64,000 nucleotides of DNA, taken from positions 4,402,001 to 4,466,000 of the forward strand of contig NC_092407.1 of NCBI RefSeq assembly GCF_009017415.1. Reading direction: 5' to 3'. The notes under the pieces were generated by a model. That model was not told the origin of the DNA and made no database searches. It was given only the letters and a program-made list of their open reading frames with translations. This DNA is from Aspergillus flavus. Lineage: Eukaryota; Ascomycota; Eurotiomycetes; Eurotiales; Aspergillaceae. A program made the position numbers and the translations under genes. Positions 56,001 through 64,000 of the stretch are shown one piece after another (positions within the stretch are counted from its first letter, which is position 1; each line of letters opens with the position of its first letter).

Positions 56001-57219
56001 CTACTCTCCCCCCAATCTCGTAATTCTAAAGTCAGCACACAATCCCAAATGATCGGTAATCCACACTTCCTCCCCTTTCTCATCCTCGGTCTCCTCATCG
56101 CTCACATCCGGATATTCGATCCAAACCATTTCACCAGCTCCAATCCTCTCCAGCCTCTCCACCTCCAACCCACCACAAAACAGAACCTTGTCCATACGAG
56201 AACATCCAAACTTCTCCCTTAACCAATTGGGAATCTGCTGACCCCACGTGAAGCTCTCCTCCGTGCCATCCTTCCCACCAAGAACCAGAAACGCATCGCG
56301 GAGCGCACACTCATTCGGCGCGGTGAGATCCTCAGGCGCGAAGGCATTGAGGTCACCGGCTAATATGGCCGCGTGCGGAGTGGGTAAGTCTGTCTCTCCT
56401 GGTCCAGACCCATGCATGAACTGCGAAGCGAGATGGAGTTGCATCGGTCTGATTGGGGGTTTGGAGAGGAGACTTTCGAGGTGGGTGTTGCAGAGACGAA
56501 GGGTTCCTGGATTCTGCCTTAGCATATTTCTACTCAAAAACACCCGAAGCATAAGGCGTCTCTAAAAGAATAAAGGAAAAAGAACAATAAGAGAGAGAAA
56601 GAAAAAGGACTATACCAATCTCACCACCAGTTTCTCCTCCCTCTTGACAATCCAAGTCCACGAAAAGCCCGTCTCTCTGCATTCTAGACGTCGAATACGG
56701 GACCCTAAAAACCCGCTGTACATGACACCGTCTATCGATCAGTGTCGTCGTTCCGTAGGACCCTCTCCACTGTGTATGGTTCAAATCGGTAATGAAGAAG
56801 TGATCCTGTATCCATTTTGTTTGTTGGATGATGGTTAGATCGTTGGGGACCATTTCTTGAAGGAAAATTATATTTATTGGTGTAACGTCGTTATTTTTGT
56901 CATCGCTGGGTTTGAGGAGGACTTTTGAAAGATAGTTTAGGCCAGCTTGAGTCCGTTCTGCTTTGCAGGGCTGCTGAAAGTCGATATTCCAGGTTGTTAG
57001 GGTGAAGGTTTTGAGAGGAGTTGTGTTGGTGTTTATTGTAGTTGTAGTTGTAGTTGTGGTTGTGGGTTCCACGGTGGAGTCTGTTTCAACCGGGCTCCAT
57101 GTCTGGGTAGTGTGGTTGTAGCTGTAGTACAGTTGTGGGTCTGGCATATCGGGCATGATGGAGCCTTTTGGAGATAGCGCTTGGAGGCGCTTGAAGATGG
57201 AGATTGGCCGTTGGGTCAT
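56001..57219 (-). CDS. Endonuclease/exonuclease/phosphatase family protein (TDP2-like)
   Basis: The exons are 57219-56625 and 56506-56001; the intron 56624-56507 (118 bp) is phase 1; 366 aa. A nearby donor (GTATAG at 56615) is possible and would add three residues. EEP motifs appear in order: TLTTWNIDFQ, the catalytic Glu of NIIFLQEMVPNDL, RVPYSTSRMQRDGLF, LRLCNTHLESL (created by the splice), LAGDLNAF with the metal/catalytic Asp and Asn, and the terminal WITDHLGLCADF His. This order matches tyrosyl-DNA phosphodiesterase 2-like enzymes, which remove topoisomerase adducts from DNA ends; related EEP enzymes cleave other phosphodiesters. A Thr-rich run (nine Thr) from an ACA/ACT repeat lies near residue 55. 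Exons show the C-to-G skew switch described in findings. Confidence 0.82.
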
Positions 57220-57823
57220 GGTGAAGATAATTTGTCGCGATGTTTGGTGAGGAGAGAGGTTTAGGAATGGAGGAGCATGAGATGTTATAGTAGTACATAC
57301 TGTTGTGGGGTCACTGACTGCCAACAAGTTCCAAATGACATCGGGGTATATTTTCGGTTAGTCAATTTCTGGGGGTAGACCAAGTGACTGTCCAATCAGG
57401 TTCTTGGGATGTGCAGGTCCAATGTGTGGAATGTAGTAGACATCCGTTTCCTGGCATATTTGACTGTGGCAGTTGAAAAGAAGGTGGTCCTATTCTTGAG
57501 TATAATAGTACTCTGCTACATTCTAAGTATGTGCATTTCTTTCTTTGTCCTTGACAACATCTTTCCTATCTAGTCCCCATGGTGAGCTTTGTATAAAGCA
57601 GTTCACCATCCCTATTAGTGGCCACTGTTGAGAACATCATTTTATTATGTATGGTTGCCACGGCATCAAGACACGTACGCATGCTATATTGGTGCAGTGT
57701 CTTCACGTCCAGTCACGTCACGTCCTTTCTCGGCGATGAGCATTTGTTTTCTTCTCATTAGAGATGTGACCTTCCTCTCTTTGTCCTCATTGTTCCTGCT
57801 GGATTCGCCAACCTACACCCACA
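57220..57823. other. Divergent promoter region
   Basis: This lies between the minus-strand phosphodiesterase gene and the plus-strand helical-repeat gene. No clear element is seen apart from an AT-rich core. Confidence 0.45.
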
Positions 57824-59093
57824 ATGGCTTCAATCGCCAGCAGGTCATCTCTCTTCGAGTCGCCGTTAGTTCCTAGATCACCTCAGCAGTGGAAGGGCGC
57901 TCTACAGGGCGTCAAGCTTCTGTATATCCAGCGCCAGTAAAAACAATGTGCTGCCCGAGCCACAGAGCTGCTTGAGAAAGCAAGAGAACCAGTATGTATT
58001 TATGTCTGTCCCATACAGGACTAAGACTAATATAGAGCAGCTGCATCCCGTCTACAAGACATATCTCTACTTCTACAGCGCAGTTTGCTACGAGGAGATG
58101 GGGCGAGCCGCTCACAAGTACTCCAGCACCAAGGTTCCATTGTTGCAAGGCGCGTTAGACCGGTTTGACATCTGCAGCACAGTTTTGCCCTCTCCCATAC
58201 CAATATCAAGCCGTACTTCGGAGGGGTCGGACTTCCCCTCGCTGGGAAAATCCTCTTCGCCTTCTGAGTTTTCAAACAGTCCATCACCCGTATCTAGCCT
58301 TGTGACCAGCATCACAGATATCATCGACAGAACCATTCAGTGGAAAGAAGAGGACCCGTTCATCTCGGACAGTGATTCCTGTTCAGATACGGACATTGTG
58401 GTCGTGAACAAAATTGCCGATGACATAGCAAATCACCTTCTTGTTCCTCCTCCATTGACTTTCAGGAAGTCTTCAGATGAGATTCTCCCACTTACGGCAG
58501 TCACCCATGATCCAGGCCACACTGCAGCTCGGAGCGAGAGACCAGACCGAGCTCGTTTGCCTCCTCCACTGCCTATAAAGATTGTCCCTCGTACAGCCTC
58601 AGGCAAATACAAGAGAACGGTTGATTCACCCCTAAACAACAGAGATTCCCGACTATGCACAGATGACTTACTCATCGATCTAAGCCAAAAGAAGAGTGAA
58701 CCTGCGACCCCACACTACAGTGATTCCATCAGGCGCTACAATAGTAGTATCCGATCTCTGCGGTCTCAAATCGACTCGAGCATGAACTCAATTCATGTGC
58801 TGATTGATGAAGTCGAAGAGAAGCAGCATACCCGCAAAATGGCCAAGACTATCAAGCGATCGGCATCTTTCTGGAGTTTCAGTCCTATCAAAGGTGGTGA
58901 TGGATGCTGGGAGAAAGCTGAAGTTCCGAAACGTTCCCCGGGCAAAGAGACTAAGCAGGAGAGAATTGAACGACTACGCAATGAAGGATGGAAGACTGTG
59001 GGACTGCGATCTGCAGCGCGAGGATGGAAAGGAGGAGAGTACTACAAGGCCTATTGCAGTTCTATTTTGGATGAGCTTTACTTGGAGTCGTGA
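57824..59093 (+). pseudogene. Helical-repeat (TPR/MIT-like) protein gene with in-frame TAA
   Basis: The exons are 57824-57991 and 58041-59093; the intron 57992-58040 is GTATGT...GAGCAG, phase 0. The frame is continuous for 406 sense codons except for TAA at 57938-57940, codon 39. It interrupts a TPR/MIT-like helix pair (LLYIQRQ before the stop; KQCAARATELLEKA and YLYFYSAVCYEEMGRAAH after it). Protein character is the same on both sides, and no splice choice I tried removes the stop while keeping frame. The rest is Ser/Pro-rich with a charged C-terminal region (KETKQERIERLRNEGWKTVG). It may be a recent nonsense allele, a sequencing error or a readthrough site. The next in-frame ATG would lose the helical region. 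Function unknown. Confidence 0.65.
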
Positions 59094-59687
59094 GTGTTTT
59101 ATTCTGGGCCGGAGTGACAGTTTGGATGCCGGGGGTTTGCCGAGGTATGGCTTAGCTATTGGTGTCGATAGGTCTGAGTCATAAAAGATGTCTTGTATGA
59201 GTATTGGAGGCTATGTTGGATGATATTGATTCATGGAAAAGTGCATGAAAAGTTGCTATTCAACACTATGTCTTGGGCCACTATTGCAGTATTCAGTCAT
59301 GGCAACCATTAACCCAATGAAGCAATCAAAAGCTCGCCATAATAAAGTGCAGGCTAACAGTCCCATTCAACATCGCGAGTTATAAAATCCTAACTCATAA
59401 GTTGACCCACAACCATCGCTACCCAGTTCTGTCATTCGTCTCCACCCCATTGAATATAGTCATTTTACCCTTTCTCTACACCTCCTGTCAACGCCTTCCT
59501 TAAGCCTCAGTGTCTTTTTACAGCTACAATCTTCTTTTAGTAAGCTAGATTTTGGGTAGTTTTTCTTATATTACTCTCATTCTCCCACCACAACCAGCAA
59601 GACTTTCCATTTCCCTCCAGCGCACTGGGCACTAGAAGAAAAGTCGTGTGAGAAGATTATAACCAACCTTTACCAGCTCAGTGGCAC
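59094..59687. other. Intergenic region
   Basis: This is the 3' flank of the helical-repeat gene. A T-rich stretch lies near 59510-59580. No gene is seen. Confidence 0.45.
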
Positions 59688-59930
59688 CTAGTACTTCTTC
59701 CAGTGTTCGTCAGTATCCGCTTCCGCGAACCTTTCAATTCCACCGACCACGCCACCCTCACCCACCTCCCAGTGACCACTTTGAATGTTTGAGGCCCAAT
59801 TTTGCAGTACCTTATGTATCTGCACATCCCGCAGATCCACGAAACCATTATATCTAGGCTGGTAAAGATCACCGTGTGTCCTTTCGGCCTGGTACATCAT
59901 CCAAGGGGTCCACGCCCATCTGCTGATTAT
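59688..59930 (-). pseudogene. 3' remnant of an unrecognised protein gene
   Basis: The minus strand reads as a strongly protein-like C-terminus (segments WAWTPWMMYQAERTHGD, LYQPRYNGFVDLRDVQIHK, VLQNWASNIQSGHWEVGEGG, FAEADTDEHWKKY then TAG). Upstream, beyond about 59930, the frame loses coding character; a possible acceptor (AATCAG) exists, but I find no convincing earlier exon or start. It is either the last exon of a gene with undetected 5' exons or a truncated relic. The family is not recognised. Confidence 0.4.
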
Positions 59931-60648
59931 TGATATTGGCTAGAGTCATGCCGAAAGCCTACCGTGTTGATCCTGATCTCGAGGACGAGTCAAGGGGTTC
60001 CACCGTCAACAAACGGCACACGCTAATCAACATGCACAGAGTTGTATTATTTTCTACACTGGCAAGGAGCACAAATGCCGCCAGTTCAAGTGATCCGCGT
60101 ATAAGTGTCTTACCAGAAAACAATGAAGTATGTGTTATTCTAAAGAAGTATATACCACAGTTCCCTCCATCAACTGTGGACCTTACAAAGAACAACCTCA
60201 CCGACAAACTAAGAATACAAGAAAGATTACTCCAAAACACCAACTTAGAATTTTCTCATTATCGTAGAGCTCTATTGCTATAGTTACAATGCCTGTGATA
60301 TACCTAAAGCAAACTCTTGAATAATACAGCTTTCCTACTTTTTTAGAGCTGAAAATACTCTTCCTCTCCTCCTCGGCTATTTAAATCCTTAGGTAGCTTA
60401 GACAGTATAGTTGGTTGTTAAATTGCTTCAATTTAATGGGACGCGCAGAAAACACGTGAGGTGGCTGGCTCGCTTGTGGATTACGCTAATATATGGCAAT
60501 CCCGCAGCATTGGATCGGACATTATTCCTCACACTCAAGCAAGATCGAGACTTGGATAACTCAGGAGGGATTTACTTCTGAGTAAAAACCCATCGTGTTC
60601 CTAGTGGCTCTGCCTAGTTACTATCTTCTCTTGGTGCTGCCCCCTCCC
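59931..60648. other. Intergenic region
   Basis: AT-rich. A plus-strand frame at 59930-60283 has ordinary-looking residues but no domain or context support. The final part is the promoter and leader of the second Zn2Cys6 gene. Confidence 0.4.
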
Positions 60649-62712
60649 ATGTCAGACCGTGAGCCCAGTGGGAAGTCCACTAGCCGGGTGATCCGCCGAC
60701 GCCGCAAATGTCTTGCCTGCGACGCCTGTTCGAAGAGGAAGGTAATTACAATCATTACTCTGCTCATATTCATTCACCATTAGCACACAACTTACGTCGT
60801 TGCCAAATATTTGGCACTTGAAGATTCAATGCGACCGAGCAACCCCTAAGTGTAATTGGTGTTATCACCACGACATTCCTTGTCTATATACCCGTAATGG
60901 AGCTCAGTTGAGGCAGCAACAGCACCAGATTTCAGAGTAAGGCGACGTTTCCCCCCTCATTAACTGTTATCGTTTGACTCTTGGCTAGACCTAATACTCC
61001 CTCTCCCGAGAACAGTTGTCATAGCACTCCAGGTATGTTGGGTCAATGAACTATCAAGACACGCATTCCATTCTCTAAGAACAATAATATGATCGTAGAT
61101 TTTGCGTGGAATCCGGGGGCTACACGCACAGAGACTCCCGATCCTAATCTGCGCTTTCCGGGACTAGCCCTTAGGAGTATCTGTGTGTTCAATGGCTTGC
61201 CCTTTCTTTCCTCTGGGGGTCGGCAGTGGATCAAGGCACAGACAGGGGAAGATGTGGATTTGAACCAATATCAGCCCCCCAAGCGGATCTCGTCTCTTCG
61301 TCCCACGACCACTCGCGCTATACACCTGCCGAGCAAAAGTCTTCTTTTTCAACGCTTCCAAGAGTACAAATCGTCTATCTTTTCGGAGATATTCCCCTTC
61401 ATCAACCCGCAGTTTTTCGAGGACACAGTTCGGGAGGCTTACCGAGAGCAATCTTCCTTAACTTGTAGTAATGACAGTGCCAAGGCATGCATCTTTGCAT
61501 TCATGGCTGTGACTTCTATGTTCTTCAATTCTACTGATAATCATGGAATTCTTGACTCAGATTGTTATGCTCACGCGGCTTATGATCTAGTGCCAGGGTT
61601 CTTTCGGGACTCTGTAACAATGGAAGGCTTACAGGCGTTACTTATGCTGGTAAGTCATATCTTATTCATGGTTGAGGGGCGCACCTGATCAGAAGCGTCA
61701 CAGTGCCTCTACAGTGAGTCTGTTCTCGGCGACCAGCTGGGTGTGGAACTACTATTCGCAACTGCAACTCGATTTGTCTTCCACCTTGGTGGCCATATCT
61801 TCCCTAAAGCAGTGGATGTTGATGATTTCAGCCGCAGATCTTTAGACCTGCGACTGCATATTCGGAATCTGTTCTGGCTCTGCTACATATTTAACCAGGA
61901 GTACAGTCTGCGGACGGGTCTTCCTCCTAGTCTTGACGACGCGCACTGTGACCTCACACTTTGTGAAACTGCTACCACAGATGCTCAGAATATCGGGCTG
62001 TCGAGGTGTTCGCCTCTCTTCATCCCAGTAGCGCGCATGGCGATTATTCAATCGCAGATCTATCGCAGACTGTACTCTGTCGTAGCTCAAAACAAAACGG
62101 ATGCCGAACTACTATCCACCATTCGTGATCTTGATCAGCTTTTGGAAGACTGGAAACTCTCAATTCCTATGGATGTACGACCATCCCTTACACATCGTCC
62201 GACAGGTGGTGAGGACATACCGTCTTCAATCTTTCAACTACAATATCATTATTGTATGGTAACAATTCATCAAGTAAGTGGACGCTGTATGTCATGGACC
62301 CAGGACACGCGTGGCCTCGGCTCCAGTCTCGCCATAAGTGTGGAGGCAAGCCGATCACTGCTGAAGATAGTGTCGCATTCTGAGCTTCAGATTCACCGCT
62401 ATAACCTTCTGTTAGTCCACACCCCGCTCAAAAACACCTATAGCTATCCAGCTCATCACCTCTCTTTCTAGTTTCTGCCTTCCTTATGTTACCGCCGCGA
62501 TGATCCACCTCTTCTGTGACATCCTCATCCACCCTCGTGATAAGGCCTGTCATGCTAACCTTGAATTAATTGACATGGCTCGGGACCGCATGCTGGCGCA
62601 GCTATGGCCACAGGCTCCTACTTCTTTCAAGATGCAGGTCCAGTTCGTGAAGGGTCTCAGTATTGAAGTACAACGCCTTGCGCGGAGTGCAATTCGGAAA
62701 GCGGCAGTTTAA
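60649..62712 (+). CDS. Zn2Cys6 transcription factor with fungal MHR domain
   Basis: There are six exons: 60649-60741, 60824-60936, 60989-61032, 61099-61649, 61704-62410 and 62472-62712; 582 aa. The DNA-binding domain is split by intron 1: RRRRKCLACDACSKRK | IQCDRATPKCNWC and then YHHDIPC, giving CX2CX6CX6CX2CX6C. The MHR region has FFEDTVREAYREQSS, AKACIFAFMAVTSMF, LEGLQALL-type helix (MEGLQALLML), HIRNLFWLCYIFNQEYSLRTG and GLPPSLDDAHCDL, all typical of fungal_trans factors. It ends in SIEVQRLARSAIRKAAV. It is a nuclear regulator of nearby or distant pathway genes; it converges on the polytopic membrane protein gene at the right edge. Not closely similar to the factor at 44-46.7 kb. Confidence 0.87.
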
Positions 62713-62962
62713 CTTTGGCTCCGCCTCGGGAGCTAATCTCCTTCATCGCCCACACCCTCCATTAATATCTTTGTATCACAGGTGCAATCATGAGTCTCGA
62801 ATCACGTTGTACCACTTAGGCCGGATGGAGACTACATTAACACGAATCCAAACGCAGTAAATGAAGAAGTTACATTGAATCTCTAACTATATACAATGGT
62901 CTATCCACAGACTTCGGAAGGATGTTGGACGGAGTCGTATCCTGTATCTCTCAAACGCCTGA

Positions 62963-63997
62963 CTACCTCGCTAGGCCAGCAATGACATCCTCTCTCCAGG
63001 ACCACAAGCCAGCCCAGGTAGCACCTGGGCCGATCATGAACTGGCCCACGATAACAGCAAGGGCGGCCTTGACAGCACTACGCGTTTGAATGTATCCAAG
63101 GCGACGAAGGTCCCAAATAGAGTACAGATTTCCGCCTATATAGCCCGCTAATGCTGTCACAGAGTCGTACCGGAAGAACGTAGCTATCTGCTCCGAAATG
63201 GTCGTGATGTTCCACTCGGCCCGGAAGGGGTTTGGCAAACCAAAGAAGGCCCTCCCTATCGAGATATTGGGATGGGACCACGCGTATGCCATTGTTGCGA
63301 CGTGTACGGTTGACTGCACAGCAAACGCATATGTGTACACTTGCTTGAGGACTGGTACATCGTGTTTCTCATAGCGCTCGAATGAACCCCCATCCACTCG
63401 TGGGGCTTCGTGACTGAGTCGCCACCGCTTGAAGCCGGCTGAGAGGACCACCGTCAAGACGTTAACCAAGGGCGGTGCGAATTGCCAGAGCGCAACCCAG
63501 TGCTGCCAGGCTGCAAGATTAGGGTTTGACGCGAAGACCATGATCGTTGGCAGTACAAAGCCCAAAGTGACCGCTGGGATTAGGGAGCTAGCTACATCTC
63601 TGGGGACTGCACGTCCAGCAACGCCCTCGTGGGTATAGAGGGAGCTTAAAATAGCATGGAGGGGAGCTATTCGTCCAATTCCCTGGACTTGCATGCCAGC
63701 AGTGAAGATGGTTGGTAGGGCTAAGAGCGATCCCTGATTCCCCAGGCGGTAAGCCTCGATGGTGTATATCAGGAGTGGCGAGATAAGCTGAGGGAGAAAA
63801 TTGATAAGGTGCAGCCTCGCCGAAGGGTCTTTGTCCAAGATGGGGAAAGATAAAACTGACACCAGCTTGTTCAAAAGTTTTTGGCCGGGGCTGTCACCTA
63901 GCCATGAGATGATAACCGAACCAGATTCTCCCCAGCCGCCGAGACTCGAAAAAGGCAATCGGAATGCCTTTGTTGTGACAAAAAGAACGGCCCCCAT
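62963..63997 (-). CDS. Polytopic membrane protein, unrecognised (5' end probably beyond window)
   Basis: The frame runs from the right edge to a stop at 62963. It starts with an ATG at 63997, but more exons or residues may lie outside. At least seven hydrophobic segments are visible, including LPQLISPLLIYTIEAYRLG, VTLGFVLPTIMVFAS, WVALWQFAPPLVNVLTVVLS and a C-terminal AALAVIVGQFMIGPGATWAG followed by LWSWREDVIAGLAR. No transporter signature or cytochrome motif is seen. The overall character (Trp/Arg-rich loops, about 345 aa, seven or more membrane spans) resembles fungal integral-membrane proteins found in terpenoid and meroterpenoid clusters, but I cannot assign a function. Downstream gene order: it converges with the Zn2Cys6 regulator. 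Confidence 0.7.
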   Translation of the reverse strand: MGAVLFVTTKAFRLPFSSLGGWGESGSVIISWLGDSPGQKLLNKLVSVLSFPILDKDPSARLHLINFLPQLISPLLIYTIEAYRLGNQGSLLALPTIFTAGMQVQGIGRIAPLHAILSSLYTHEGVAGRAVPRDVASSLIPAVTLGFVLPTIMVFASNPNLAAWQHWVALWQFAPPLVNVLTVVLSAGFKRWRLSHEAPRVDGGSFERYEKHDVPVLKQVYTYAFAVQSTVHVATMAYAWSHPNISIGRAFFGLPNPFRAEWNITTISEQIATFFRYDSVTALAGYIGGNLYSIWDLRRLGYIQTRSAVKAALAVIVGQFMIGPGATWAGLWSWREDVIAGLAR

Positions 63998-64000
63998 GCT

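Noticed and set aside
62270..62340. Possible additional intron (GTAAGT at 62274) in the second Zn2Cys6 gene
   Set aside because: The unspliced reading keeps frame and gives sequence typical of the MHR region, so splicing is not needed.
1..64000. CRISPR arrays, bacterial operons, rRNA genes, telomere or LTR structures
   Set aside because: No direct-repeat arrays, rRNA-like sequence, telomeric repeats or paired long terminal repeats were seen; the content is eukaryotic nuclear DNA.

Overview
The window looks like nuclear DNA of a filamentous ascomycete, most likely an Aspergillus-type Eurotiomycete. Nearly every gene carries short spliceosomal introns of about 46-118 bp (donors mostly GTAAGT, GTATGT or GTGAGT, acceptors YAG, CTRAY-like branch sites). 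Both strands are used, there are no operons, and the content is typically fungal: Zn2Cys6 factors, a HAK potassium transporter, a rhamnogalacturonan hydrolase, a fungal NLR and a Ste20 kinase. Species cannot be fixed from the sequence alone. Exon joins were worked out by hand from reading frame, splice signals and family conservation. They were not checked against RNA.

Region by region. 1-12.3 kb is mostly housekeeping: the 3' end of an RBM26-type RNA-binding protein, glyoxalase I, a secreted FAD-linked oxidase, a Whi5/Nrm1-like G1/S repressor and the ribosome-biogenesis GTPase BMS1. 12.3-26 kb holds metabolic and transport genes: a DUF1989 urea-carboxylase-associated protein, a HAK/KUP K+ transporter, a tiny four-exon proteinase B inhibitor, a mitochondrial PDH/BCKDH kinase, a PrpD-type dehydratase and a rhamnogalacturonase. 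26.6-33.5 kb is an accessory, immunity-flavoured stretch: a fungal NLR (nucleoside phosphorylase-NACHT-ankyrin) followed on the same strand by a two-HKD phospholipase-D-like membrane protein.

34.3-50.2 kb looks like an undescribed catabolic or specialised-metabolism cluster: a ThDP-dependent decarboxylase/carboligase, an alpha/beta hydrolase, an eleven-exon MFS transporter, a CocE/NonD hydrolase, a Zn2Cys6 regulator and an aromatic aminotransferase. Three CGG-N-CCG sites lie within 71 bp in the promoter shared by the hydrolase and the transporter, and a CCGAG-rich block lies upstream of the CocE gene. A plausible reading is a keto-acid/ester pathway controlled by the local regulator. This is inference.

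51.8-64 kb contains a Ste20-family kinase with a 12-bp coding minisatellite, a TDP2-like phosphodiesterase, a helical-repeat gene interrupted by an in-frame TAA, a degraded gene end, a second Zn2Cys6 regulator, and a polytopic membrane protein cut by the window edge.

Other oddities: a start codon that seems split by an intron (ThDP gene), and a repeated pattern in three genes where individual exons begin C/A-rich and end G/T-rich on the coding strand.
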